A DNA stretch of 64,000 nt. Origin: a virus. A model generated the notes under the pieces. It made no database searches. It was not told where the DNA came from and saw only the letters and a program-made list of their open reading frames with translations. The stretch is from positions 115,991 to 179,990 of the IMG/VR virus record IMGVR_UViG_3300043395_000996; one strand, 5' to 3'. This document shows, piece after piece, positions 16,232-25,228 of this stretch. The first letter of the stretch is position 1. Each line of letters begins with the position of its first letter. The translations under genes were made by a program, and so were the position numbers.

Positions 16232-16900
16232 TTAATTTTTTATAAGCTCTGGATGATTTAATTCTCGTAACTTATCTTCTAATGCTGCTTTCCTTTCCAA
16301 TAGAGCTTCAATTGCTTCGGTAGCACCATTTATATCTCTCTGAATATCTTCTCTTACTTTATCTATATCGATATCATGTGACCACGTTTCAGTTGAACCA
16401 TCTTCATTTATGATTTCAAATGTGGTCTTTACATTAACCAATGCTTCTTCAAATTTCATTTTCATATCCTTAACATAACTCAACTGATTACAACTTATTT
16501 TGTAATCTTCGTAGTAAGGAAATGTTCCATCATCTTTTAATGTAAATTCTAACTTTTGTAAACAACTTAAACACAATCCACTTTTTCTAATTGTTTTTTT
16601 ATCTAAATGGTCGTATTTTATTGTTTTACAATCATCCGATGAACACGTATTCAACTTATCTAAATAAGCTCTTACCTCATCGAATTTAGATACATTTATT
16701 TTATACCCTTCTTTTTGCTCCCATTCTACACCTTCGGCATCAGTCCATCGTTCACCTACTTCTCTTTTCTTTTCAGCCTCTCCTTCAAATCCAAATACTT
16801 TTTGATTATTATCTTCTCTGCCAAAAACAGTATCAATAATCAATTTACGGGATTTATGCATCCCTTTACTTTTCTCATCCCAACTTTTTCTCTTTGTCAT
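16232..16900 (-). CDS. hypothetical Zn-ribbon/coiled-coil protein upstream of terminase
   Basis: 222 residues. A four-cysteine site CSSDDC (86-91) and CLSC (110-113) suggests a zinc ribbon. A W-rich block (RWTDAEGVEWEQKEGYKI) precedes it, and the C-terminus is a coiled coil (about 185-222). I recall similar proteins near terminase in other T4-like phages but no assigned function. Its place before the large terminase invites comparison with small terminase gp16, but the zinc site does not fit that family. The gap before the next gene holds only alternating TA sequence. Confidence 0.6.
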   Translation of the reverse strand: MTKRKSWDEKSKGMHKSRKLIIDTVFGREDNNQKVFGFEGEAEKKREVGERWTDAEGVEWEQKEGYKINVSKFDEVRAYLDKLNTCSSDDCKTIKYDHLDKKTIRKSGLCLSCLQKLEFTLKDDGTFPYYEDYKISCNQLSYVKDMKMKFEEALVNVKTTFEIINEDGSTETWSHDIDIDKVREDIQRDINGATEAIEALLERKAALEDKLRELNHPELIKN

Positions 16901-16948
16901 ATCCGTTTATTATAACTATTTGTTTATATATACATATATATATAAAAT

Positions 16949-19900
16949 TTATCTTCCAAACTTAAAAATTCCTAAAATTTGATTTAACGGAGCGAATGTG
17001 CCCGTTAATTTATAAGTATTTCCTTTATAAAAGAATACCAATCCTTCGTTTGGAACTAACTTATCAAATCCACCAATAGCATTTAATCTAGCTAATTCTT
17101 TTTCTAATCTTTTAATTTGAGATTCGCTACCACCACTTCTAATATCAGATATTGATGATTCTAATGATTTTCTAATAGATTGTAATGCTGAATCAGGTTG
17201 AGCAGTTAATACTGAACCCATAAATGATAATACTTCTGCACCTACTCCCAAAAAGATATCTTCAAATTTACGAAGATTTCCTTTCATAATTTTATCTTTT
17301 GCATCTTTATCTACTCCTTCTGCCCATTTTCTAGCATCCTCATCTGCAATTGATTTAATCGTGAATGATTTATTGTCAAACGCCCATCTTCTTGCCAATC
17401 CTTCTTTTTCCAATTGTGCAAGATTCTTTTTAGATTTGTTTACAAAATTCATCCACCAAGCATAGTGATAATCAGCTACACCATCTTTATCACCTAAATT
17501 AAATTCAGATTGTAATTTAGATAGCATACTATTAAATTTGCCTTTTTGAGAACTTAATTTCTCATCTTTTGGTAATTTAGTAATTGGTGGTCCCTGTATA
17601 GTATATTTTGATTGAACATCCGCATTTACCTTTTTAATCATCGATGCCAATTTACTTTCTGCTCCTTTTACTCCACCAATTGCATTTCCTTTTTCATCAT
17701 ATTCTACAACGTTGTGGAACACTAATAGATTTTGTCCATAAGGAATTACATTTGCATTTTCAGGGTAAATTACTTCTAAATTACAAAATGCCGAACCATC
17801 TTTGAATATACTTTGTCTTTCCTTTTCACCCAATCCACTTATTGCAGAATATAAATCTTTCATTGCGAAATTATATGCATCAGCTAAAGCACCTCTACCA
17901 TTGAATTTATCTGCTAATGCTGCTGCATCTAATGCGTTTTCTCCACTATTTGCCAAATGTCCTTTGTTACGAGCCGCAATCAATCTACCATTTTTCCAAC
18001 TTATTGCTAATGCCTGTCCATCGGTTTTTTCTCTAACTACTCCTAAATTACCATCCAAAGCGTTGTTGATAATTTTTTTCAAATCACCAAATGTAAGATT
18101 CATTGAAATATCAAACGGATGATTCATATGCCCATACGCCCCACCTTCCATTATCAATTCTTTTGATTGATTTACGGATTCATTTATAATTGAACCACCA
18201 TTGGTAGTTATGAAGTTTGCTATATCTGCTTCATTTTTTGCAACTACTACTCTCGGATACTTTTGTTTAAGTTTTTGTATGGTTTTTTCAGTATCCTCTT
18301 TATTTTCCATATCAAAATCCCAGCTTCCAACTTTAACATTTGTTTTCAAAAGCCAAGGTACAACTAAAATACTTTCAATTTTAATTTGATTTAAAACTAC
18401 TTCGTTCCAATCCGAATCGTAGTATAAACCATTTGAATTTAGGTATTTATCCTGAAACTCTTTTTTCTTACTCAACATATATCTATCGGCTGCATCAATG
18501 TATTTCTTAATAAATTCAGCTTTTTCTTTATTTGTAGCTGGATTATCATACATATTTTTCTTCCAATCTTCTTTGTATGGTTTTAATTCGGGTGCAAAAT
18601 TAAATACTACATCTTGCTCTCTTCCCAATCCCGAAATTATAGTACCAGGATTTACCCATCTCATTCCTTTTTTATCAGGCTCTGTCCATAAGTCCATTAT
18701 ACTTTGTGCTAATACAGTGCCTGATAATGCTACAATGATACCACCCTTTGTATGCATTCCTTTACCTTGAACAAGCTTTCCCCATTTAGTAGTTTTTGTA
18801 AAAGTAGAAATAGATTTTTGTTTTCCTTGCAATGCATCTACTTGTGGTAAATGTTCAATATCAGTAGCATGTAATGAAGTTGTTCGTATTGGTTCAACTA
18901 TTTTTTTAATAATATTAAGTGAAAGGGGCAATTTACCCAACATACATTTATCATATGCGCTATCTTCCCATTTAACTTCATTTAAGGATTCTTTAAAAGC
19001 AGATGGAGTTTTTATCTTTCTCCAACCTCCTGTAAATCTGAATATTCTAGCAGGTATTGGAAGCGTTGAACCTATTGGAAACTTATGAAAATATTTACTA
19101 TCAATGTGAATTATCTTTGTTATAAATTGATTTGTTTTATTATCAGCACCTATTAATTCTACTTCTATTGGTACTACAACTCCGTTTATTTTAAGATTTC
19201 CAGCATATAATTGACCCTTTGTAAATGCTTCGTTTGTAATTGTTTTAGAAGATGTTTGAAAATCACCTTTTCTCATTATAGTTTTGGCAATAACTTTATT
19301 AGCCATTTTTACAAATGGAATATTGATATCACTTCTACTATCTTTTACTACAATTTGATTGTATTTATCTAATAGATTTAAAAATTCTTTTTTGTGTTTT
19401 GATGCCAATCTTTTAAAAAAGCCAGTTAATTCTGGTTCTGAAATATCTTTACCATTTCTAGCATCGTTTACTCTATCGAAAAAATGTTTACTAAATTCTA
19501 TATCAGCGGGTGATAATTCTCTATCGGCATATCTCTCTACACTATCCAAATCAGCTTTAGCCATCTCTTCGGTTGTTCTGAATGTGGTTGCTTGCTTACC
19601 ATTGATAGTTGGCATTCCGTGGTCATCTTTACCAATATCTTTAACTTGTACTTTTTTGTTTTTGAATTTACCCATCAAAACAACATCACCTTTATCAACA
19701 TCTACATTAACATCTTCGTAAATATGTGAGTTTAATTTACCAAAATCTCTTAAAAGAATTCCGGCTGCTGCATTTGCTTCGTTTTCTACATCTGAACCCG
19801 TAGCACCATCTTCTACTCCACCAATATATCCACTTTGTCTTTGTTTAAGATGAACTAATTCGTGTGCCAATGTTCTTAAAATATCGGGTAAACTTCTATT

Positions 19901-22249
19901 CGTAACATATACATAAATGTTATCAGTATGTGGGTCATATCCACCAAATGATTTGTATAATGTTGCAAATTCATTATCTTTAACTAATTGAATGTTAAAT
20001 GGCATTTTTTCCAACTCCAATCTATGGGTTGCAAATTTAATGAATTCACCTATGGTTTGAGCTTTACTTTTTTTTTGTGCCAAATCTTCTCTCAACAAAT
20101 CCATTGCTGCATTTTTAGCATCCATTTCCGGTTTGTTCTTTTTATATGATTCGATAGATGCCAACATTTGTTCATCTGACATTTTGAATGTTGCCATTCT
20201 CTCACCTATTTTCTTTATTAGGTTCATCATCATATTATGTGGATTAGGTTGGGTTGAATCTACACCTTCCGCAAGTCCGCCCGTTACAATACTCAATGCA
20301 GCACCACCTACGCCGGCTTGAGCCGCATTAGCTCCTACTGCTTCAAATGCAACGTGCTTAACCATATCCTTACCCAAATGTGCGCCAAATCCCCATGCAC
20401 CGTGAGTAAATGCGCTTGTTGCACCATGTAGTGCCGCCTGTCCTATCGTACTTGCAGTAGCTCCGGCGGTTGTAGCCGCTCCGTATGCCGCTGTTCCAGC
20501 TCCAGCTGTCATCATACTAGCACACATAATAGCGGCATCTTTTGCAGTACCAATTAAACCTTTCTTTTGCTCTTGATGTTCATACCAAGACTTTTTAGCT
20601 AATGCCAATTCGTGTTTAGATAAATCTTCTCTGAATACGGGTTCTTTTGTAGTTTTTGGTCTACCTCTCCAATCGGTTGCTTGTACGGGATTACCATTTT
20701 CATCGTGAACATCATGCCCATGCTTATCTTTTTTATAAACAGGCACTTCTTTCATTTTAGAACCCCATCCTTCAGCTGCACTTCCACTTTGTGTATAATC
20801 AGACCAATGTGCTTTTTTGCCCGTTTTAGGGTCTTTTATTGTTCCTAATTTACCCGATGTTGCAAAAGAATATATTCCTTTGCCAAATTCTTTATATTGG
20901 TCAACTTTATGTGCAATCACATGCCCAACTGCTTTACCAACCGCATGTAATTTCTTACCTGTCCAATCGTTTAATTTTGAATACCAACCCTTTCTCATTT
21001 CTGATTCGGGATTATTTGCATCATCAGCCGCTTTTCTATCCTCTTCAGATAAACCAGCTTTTGCTTTATGTAATTTTTCTTTTACTTCGGATGCTGCTCC
21101 ACCTTTTTCTTTTTTCTCTGCCGAAGATTTTAATTCTGCTCCACTTAATTTTTGCTCAGGCGGTGGCGCTTGTTGACCCGGTTGCTCTCCACCATTTGGA
21201 GTTCCATCTATTTTACCCTGTGCGGTTTGTCCTTTTTTAACAGGTTGACCTGGCTGTGCTGGCTTAGCTGATTGAGTTGCCGCTTTTCCCTTTGGTTCAT
21301 TAACCGGTGCATCTTTTGGCCCTACTAATTTAGCGGCTTGAATATGTGCTTCGTGGTCTTTTGGTAATCTCAATGCACCTCTTACAGTAATTTTCTTTTT
21401 CTTACCATCTTTGGAAGTATAACTGATTTCCTTATCCATTATAGGATTTGGTTCTTCTTCTAAAAAATATTCTTCTATGAAATTATCTGCTTCAAATACC
21501 AATTTTGCTATTTGTTCAGCGATAGGGTCATAATAATCATCTTTATTAGAGTATTCTATTTCGTGTCTTGTAGGATGTGGTTCTGGTCTCATTTCTGATG
21601 ATGGGTTTGTATTATTACTTTCCTCAACCGAACCCGTTGGTGCACCATTGATATATCCATTTGGTAAATTTAACCCAACTCCGATTCCACCAGGAAATCC
21701 TTCATTTAACTTTTTTGTAATCATTTTAAAAATATCTTTATCAAATTTTGGATATGCTTTTGTGAAGAATTTTTTTGCAGTTTCTTCATCGCCACCCAAT
21801 CCCTTACGGACATCCGTTCCACTAATAGGATTTGATTCAGGTGGTACTATATAAGTATAACCAATCTCATCGTAACCATATCCAGCTTTACCATTATATG
21901 GTTTAAAGTATTTACCTTGCAATCTATTTGCATCTTTCTCACCTACTGCTGCAATATATTGAGTAGTTTTACCATCAAATTTAGAAAGTACTTCTTTTGG
22001 AGAGTATGGGTTTGCTACTTGTACAATTTTGCTTGGCGGAATACCAAACATTTTACCCATTATGATAACCTTTTCTTTGAAATTAAATGGAGATTTATCG
22101 TTATCCGTTTTATTAGACGTAGCAATATAAACATTATCCTTACCGAATTTAGATACTAACTTCTCATAAGCGGCATAATGCCCTTTATGAAAGGGTTGAA
22201 AACGGCCCGAATATATTACAACGGTCTTTGTTACTTTTGGTTTATCCAC
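16949..22249 (-). CDS. giant multidomain protein: NMNAT-like + metallopeptidase + ligase-like
   Basis: 1766 residues from a GTG start. Domains in order: nucleotidyltransferase of the NadR/NMNAT type at 8-180 (GRFQPFHKGH with HKGH 21-24; SGTDVRK 143-149). A Pro/Gln/Lys linker follows at about 210-400, then an Ala/Gly-rich hydrophobic stretch at about 570-660. A zinc metallopeptidase (HELVH 796-800, likely third ligand Glu822 or Glu824) and a conserved phage block around 915-1000 come next. The C-terminal 1365-1766 is an ATP/NAD-dependent ligase-like nucleotidyltransferase (KTDG 1408-1411, LEVIYPE with Glu1492, NEGLVF 1734-1739, YKLTG with Lys1747). It sits among head genes; I infer a virion protein, perhaps injected. 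Not split by stops. Confidence 0.8.
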   Translation of the reverse strand: MDKPKVTKTVVIYSGRFQPFHKGHYAAYEKLVSKFGKDNVYIATSNKTDNDKSPFNFKEKVIIMGKMFGIPPSKIVQVANPYSPKEVLSKFDGKTTQYIAAVGEKDANRLQGKYFKPYNGKAGYGYDEIGYTYIVPPESNPISGTDVRKGLGGDEETAKKFFTKAYPKFDKDIFKMITKKLNEGFPGGIGVGLNLPNGYINGAPTGSVEESNNTNPSSEMRPEPHPTRHEIEYSNKDDYYDPIAEQIAKLVFEADNFIEEYFLEEEPNPIMDKEISYTSKDGKKKKITVRGALRLPKDHEAHIQAAKLVGPKDAPVNEPKGKAATQSAKPAQPGQPVKKGQTAQGKIDGTPNGGEQPGQQAPPPEQKLSGAELKSSAEKKEKGGAASEVKEKLHKAKAGLSEEDRKAADDANNPESEMRKGWYSKLNDWTGKKLHAVGKAVGHVIAHKVDQYKEFGKGIYSFATSGKLGTIKDPKTGKKAHWSDYTQSGSAAEGWGSKMKEVPVYKKDKHGHDVHDENGNPVQATDWRGRPKTTKEPVFREDLSKHELALAKKSWYEHQEQKKGLIGTAKDAAIMCASMMTAGAGTAAYGAATTAGATASTIGQAALHGATSAFTHGAWGFGAHLGKDMVKHVAFEAVGANAAQAGVGGAALSIVTGGLAEGVDSTQPNPHNMMMNLIKKIGERMATFKMSDEQMLASIESYKKNKPEMDAKNAAMDLLREDLAQKKSKAQTIGEFIKFATHRLELEKMPFNIQLVKDNEFATLYKSFGGYDPHTDNIYVYVTNRSLPDILRTLAHELVHLKQRQSGYIGGVEDGATGSDVENEANAAAGILLRDFGKLNSHIYEDVNVDVDKGDVVLMGKFKNKKVQVKDIGKDDHGMPTINGKQATTFRTTEEMAKADLDSVERYADRELSPADIEFSKHFFDRVNDARNGKDISEPELTGFFKRLASKHKKEFLNLLDKYNQIVVKDSRSDINIPFVKMANKVIAKTIMRKGDFQTSSKTITNEAFTKGQLYAGNLKINGVVVPIEVELIGADNKTNQFITKIIHIDSKYFHKFPIGSTLPIPARIFRFTGGWRKIKTPSAFKESLNEVKWEDSAYDKCMLGKLPLSLNIIKKIVEPIRTTSLHATDIEHLPQVDALQGKQKSISTFTKTTKWGKLVQGKGMHTKGGIIVALSGTVLAQSIMDLWTEPDKKGMRWVNPGTIISGLGREQDVVFNFAPELKPYKEDWKKNMYDNPATNKEKAEFIKKYIDAADRYMLSKKKEFQDKYLNSNGLYYDSDWNEVVLNQIKIESILVVPWLLKTNVKVGSWDFDMENKEDTEKTIQKLKQKYPRVVVAKNEADIANFITTNGGSIINESVNQSKELIMEGGAYGHMNHPFDISMNLTFGDLKKIINNALDGNLGVVREKTDGQALAISWKNGRLIAARNKGHLANSGENALDAAALADKFNGRGALADAYNFAMKDLYSAISGLGEKERQSIFKDGSAFCNLEVIYPENANVIPYGQNLLVFHNVVEYDEKGNAIGGVKGAESKLASMIKKVNADVQSKYTIQGPPITKLPKDEKLSSQKGKFNSMLSKLQSEFNLGDKDGVADYHYAWWMNFVNKSKKNLAQLEKEGLARRWAFDNKSFTIKSIADEDARKWAEGVDKDAKDKIMKGNLRKFEDIFLGVGAEVLSFMGSVLTAQPDSALQSIRKSLESSISDIRSGGSESQIKRLEKELARLNAIGGFDKLVPNEGLVFFYKGNTYKLTGTFAPLNQILGIFKFGR

Positions 22250-22271
22250 TATAAATCCTAAATTATTTGTA

Positions 22272-22280
22272 TATAAATAT
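22272..22280 (-). promoter_or_regulatory. late-promoter-like core ATATTTATA
   Basis: ATATTTATA on the minus strand, 22 nt before the GTG of the giant protein gene. It lies just beyond the end of the 39-codon gene that closes the carbohydrate locus. Confidence 0.5.
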
Positions 22281-22294
22281 TCTAAAACTTAACT

Positions 22295-22414
22295 TTAGAA
22301 ATTTTTATATACAAATGGGTCTCTTTTTTTAAGTTCTTCTAATTTTTTCTTAATTCTTTTTTTCATTTTATACTTTTCGTATAATTCTTTTAAATATTTA
22401 AATGGATTTATCAT
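22295..22414 (-). CDS. 39-residue basic small protein
   Basis: The short frame MINPFKYLKELYEKYKMKKR...RDPFVYKNF starts with an ATG that overlaps the upstream TGA as ATGA, indicating translational coupling. It is a Lys/Glu helix flanked by aromatic ends (NPFKYLK, DPFVYK). Tiny proteins of this style (ending RDPF.YK) occur in other T4-like phages, in my recollection. It is the last gene of the carbohydrate operon. Function unknown. Confidence 0.6.
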   Translation of the reverse strand: MINPFKYLKELYEKYKMKKRIKKKLEELKKRDPFVYKNF

Positions 22415-23847
22415 AATATATCTATTTTTGGTTTACTTATTAAATATTCTCTATTTGTTAGAGCTAAAAAATGATTGTGGTCTAATGATATTTTTTTACT
22501 ACCAATTTTATACATTAATTCTTTATTATGTATTAGTCTTGGTAATAATTGTTTTACCATTTCGGAAAGCTCTTCTATTGAATAACTATTTAATCTTTTA
22601 ATTTCATTAAAAATCATAGATAATCTAATAGATGGGTCTTTTTTCGTATCATATCTTTCATCTATTATTGGATGAAATGTTTTGAACCCCATTTGTTTTA
22701 AAAATTTTAAAGAATTGTATGGGCCAATTAATACAAACGGATGACCATGTACAATTGGTTTCCAAATTTTTTCCGAAAGATATCCACTCTCTTCATAAAA
22801 TAAAGTTTCTGATACAATTGATATTAAAGATTTCATATAAACATCTTTATTTTCAAATCCATATCCCCATACATTTTCTAAATTATCATAATCTATTGTT
22901 CTTGGTGATGTTTGATTTAAATACGAAATAAAATCATTGTATTCATTTATATCCAATTTTCTTTTTAAATCATCTATTACACCATCTGTAATTAAATTAT
23001 AATCATAACTTATAAGATTAGATTCTAACATATTTTCTTTCCAAAGAAAATGCAATACTTCACTTCTATGAGGTCGTATTCTTCTATTAAAATTTAAAAA
23101 TTTAACAGATTTCATATTGAAATTTGCGATATCTTCCATATTAGAAAATGTATAGTTTGTTTTCTTCTCATCTTCTAACCAAAAATTATAATCATCTTGA
23201 TTTGATTTTTTGAAATATTCCTCTGCTTTAGAATTCAATGACCAACAAAAATGAATTAATTTTGGCATAAAATTACCAAAAATTGGTTTCATCATTTGTT
23301 CTAAATGAAAATCATTATGACAAATTATTATTTTATTTGGTGGTAGATTTAAATCCAATAAGCATTTATATAATTTTATTAATTGATTTTTTGATATATT
23401 ACCATCTATTACATAATTAATAACAAGCTTTCCACCATAATCTCTAATTTCTTCTAAAGTTTTTGAAGGAATAAATTTAGAAAATGGTATATTATGAGAT
23501 GTCTTATTCAATCCCAAAAAATTCGCAATATCACCATATGGTTCAATCAAATAATACCAATCGTAACAATTTCCACGTTCTCTTTCTCTAATAATTGCAT
23601 GAACCGAACGTGTTTCTATACCAAAATATCCAGGATTTCCTTCTTCATCATTTAATTGTACGTTAAATCGTGCATTAAATACAGACCAAAGTGCTTTATG
23701 TTTATCTTTAAAATAATTTTCTGATGTATCAAATGTATAATCTGTGTGGTATGCAAAATCCAAATATTTTGGATTTAAGCAATTTGGTACTTCATTGTAT
23801 GGAAATAAAATATCGTAACCAACTACAATTCTTTCATTATTGTTCAT
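22411..23847 (-). CDS. glycosyltransferase-like protein (paralogue of 28910-30238)
   Basis: 478 residues from the ATG at 23847; the longer TTG frame overlaps the previous gene more deeply. Two blocks are shared with the gene at 28910-30238: FLNFNRRIRPHR (about 250-261; FLSLNRTVNRTHR in the paralogue) and SEKIWKPIVHGHPFVLIGP with GFKTFHPIIDERYD (about 358-400). The SEK-x(7-10)-G/Q-P-F-x-I pattern resembles the acceptor/donor site of GT10-type fucosyltransferases and related phage glycosyltransferases. It overlaps the E1-beta-like gene by 11 bases in the order SGNH/ThDP/GT. Probably transfers a sugar; donor and acceptor unknown. Confidence 0.6.
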   Translation of the reverse strand: MNNNERIVVGYDILFPYNEVPNCLNPKYLDFAYHTDYTFDTSENYFKDKHKALWSVFNARFNVQLNDEEGNPGYFGIETRSVHAIIRERERGNCYDWYYLIEPYGDIANFLGLNKTSHNIPFSKFIPSKTLEEIRDYGGKLVINYVIDGNISKNQLIKLYKCLLDLNLPPNKIIICHNDFHLEQMMKPIFGNFMPKLIHFCWSLNSKAEEYFKKSNQDDYNFWLEDEKKTNYTFSNMEDIANFNMKSVKFLNFNRRIRPHRSEVLHFLWKENMLESNLISYDYNLITDGVIDDLKRKLDINEYNDFISYLNQTSPRTIDYDNLENVWGYGFENKDVYMKSLISIVSETLFYEESGYLSEKIWKPIVHGHPFVLIGPYNSLKFLKQMGFKTFHPIIDERYDTKKDPSIRLSMIFNEIKRLNSYSIEELSEMVKQLLPRLIHNKELMYKIGSKKISLDHNHFLALTNREYLISKPKIDIL

Positions 23848-24379
23848 AATATAATTCAGGATATTCAACTAAACAATGTATTCCACCTTCTCCAATCGCA
23901 TATTCATATGAATTATAAATATCAAATGGCGTTTTTAAATCGTGAAATTCTATATTTTTGCAAAGCGATTTAAATTCTTCGATATAACTTCCTTTATGTT
24001 GATGACCAGGGTCTAATGGTTTATCTGAACCTTTACCTAATCTAATTATAATATTTACTTTTTTATCAGTCATCATTTCGTATTTATCCAAATGATTGAT
24101 TAATTGATTTGTTGCCGAAATGATGAAATCCCAACGAGGATAGAATGTAATAACTCGCTTACCAGTCATTGCTAATCCCAAGCTCATTCCCATTTGTGTT
24201 TCTTCCATCACAGGCACTTCAATCATTTTTTCTTTTGGTACATCTCCTAATGTTGTACTCATAGGATTTCCGGCATAAACTATTTGTTGTCCAATAAAGA
24301 TTGTATCATCCATTTTTGCTAATTTTGTCATAGCATTTGTTAGTGCATCTTTGTATGGAGAATATTGTGGTGTACTCAT
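23837..24379 (-). CDS. ThDP-dependent enzyme, E1-beta-like pyrimidine-binding half
   Basis: 180 residues covering only the transketolase pyrimidine-binding domain of a dehydrogenase E1 beta subunit. The catalytic Glu is expected at 59 or 60 (VPVMEETQMGMSLGLAMTGK), followed by the ISATNQLINHLDKYEMM helix and GHQHKGSYIEEF. Cellular E1 beta chains (about 325 residues) also carry a C-terminal transketolase domain, which is absent here. The matching alpha-like half is at 30210-30839, about 6 kb upstream. It overlaps the SGNH gene by 4 bases and the GT-like gene by 11. Predicted to act with the alpha half in two-carbon or acyl transfer; substrate unknown. Confidence 0.75.
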   Translation of the reverse strand: MSTPQYSPYKDALTNAMTKLAKMDDTIFIGQQIVYAGNPMSTTLGDVPKEKMIEVPVMEETQMGMSLGLAMTGKRVITFYPRWDFIISATNQLINHLDKYEMMTDKKVNIIIRLGKGSDKPLDPGHQHKGSYIEEFKSLCKNIEFHDLKTPFDIYNSYEYAIGEGGIHCLVEYPELYYEQ

Positions 24380-25218
24380 ATTAATTTATATTTTGCATTT
24401 TCTATATTTTTAATAATGCTATCTGCTATTATTTTATGACATTCCATAGATGGATGTTCATCGTTTGGCGTATTTTCTTCAAAAAATTTTTTATTATTTA
24501 TAATTTCAAATTCAGGTTCAAATTCAATTAAATTTTGAATACATTTAAAAACATTATTATCATATTCTAAATGAATTAATCTTTTTGATAAAAATGTATC
24601 AGTTTTAATATATGGTAAATATTCATCGGTCCAACATAGCAATCTAGTATTTATGTTAAATGCTTCTTCGTAGAGAGATAATTTTTGTTTAATATTTTCA
24701 ATATTTGAAACTATGAAATCAGAATACCATTCTTCAAATGTTAAATCAATACTTTTTAAATATTTACAAAATATATTAAATGTAGCTTTATGAGATGGAT
24801 GATGAATTCCACTTTCAAATACAAATTCTTTATTATCAAAAATTAATTTATATGGATTTCTTAAAACTTGGCTTGTTTGAAATATTATGAAATTAAAATC
24901 TTTTGGTTCAAATTCTAATGGAAACAAATATTCATCTCTATCTAATTTATTTTTTAATCCTAATGTGTTATCGATAAATTCAATAGATAATGTATCTCTT
25001 CCTCCATTATATTTTTGTACTACTTCAAATGTATTAAAGTGATTTGCAACTAGTCTTGGAAAACGTTTGGATTCCATATATTTAATTTGAGCCAAACGTA
25101 AATCCATCATATTAAATTCTGAATTTTTATAAGATAGGTTACTGTTATCTAAATCAGAATAATAATATAATCCTTGTCCCCAAGTAAAAGAACAACCTGC
25201 AAATATTATACCTCTCAT
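24376..25218 (-). CDS. SGNH-like hydrolase/acyltransferase
   Basis: 280 residues from the ATG at 25218 (MRGIIFAGCSFTWGQG); the TTG extension overlaps the epimerase gene and is rejected. Block I is GCSFTWG with nucleophile Ser. The C-terminal block is NDEHPSMECH, supplying the Asp-x-x-His pair. One of four such proteins in this locus, and the one joined (ATGA) to the E1-beta-like half. Members of this superfamily remove or move O-acyl groups, often on glycans. It is cytosolic by sequence, with no signal peptide. Confidence 0.6.
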   Translation of the reverse strand: MRGIIFAGCSFTWGQGLYYYSDLDNSNLSYKNSEFNMMDLRLAQIKYMESKRFPRLVANHFNTFEVVQKYNGGRDTLSIEFIDNTLGLKNKLDRDEYLFPLEFEPKDFNFIIFQTSQVLRNPYKLIFDNKEFVFESGIHHPSHKATFNIFCKYLKSIDLTFEEWYSDFIVSNIENIKQKLSLYEEAFNINTRLLCWTDEYLPYIKTDTFLSKRLIHLEYDNNVFKCIQNLIEFEPEFEIINNKKFFEENTPNDEHPSMECHKIIADSIIKNIENAKYKLI

Positions 25219-25228
25219 AATTAAAAAA

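Noticed and set aside
16232-16900. Small terminase (gp16) assignment for the Zn-ribbon protein.
   Set aside because: Position fits, but the four-cysteine site and length do not match gp16; left as hypothetical.
16901-16948. Alternating TA palindrome before the giant protein's end.
   Set aside because: Low-complexity AT sequence; no T-run or GC stem for a terminator and no clear promoter.
20817-21240. Plus-strand frames of 119 and 133 codons opposite the giant protein.
   Set aside because: They overlap each other and lie antisense to a continuous multidomain gene; leucine/serine-rich shadow sequence.
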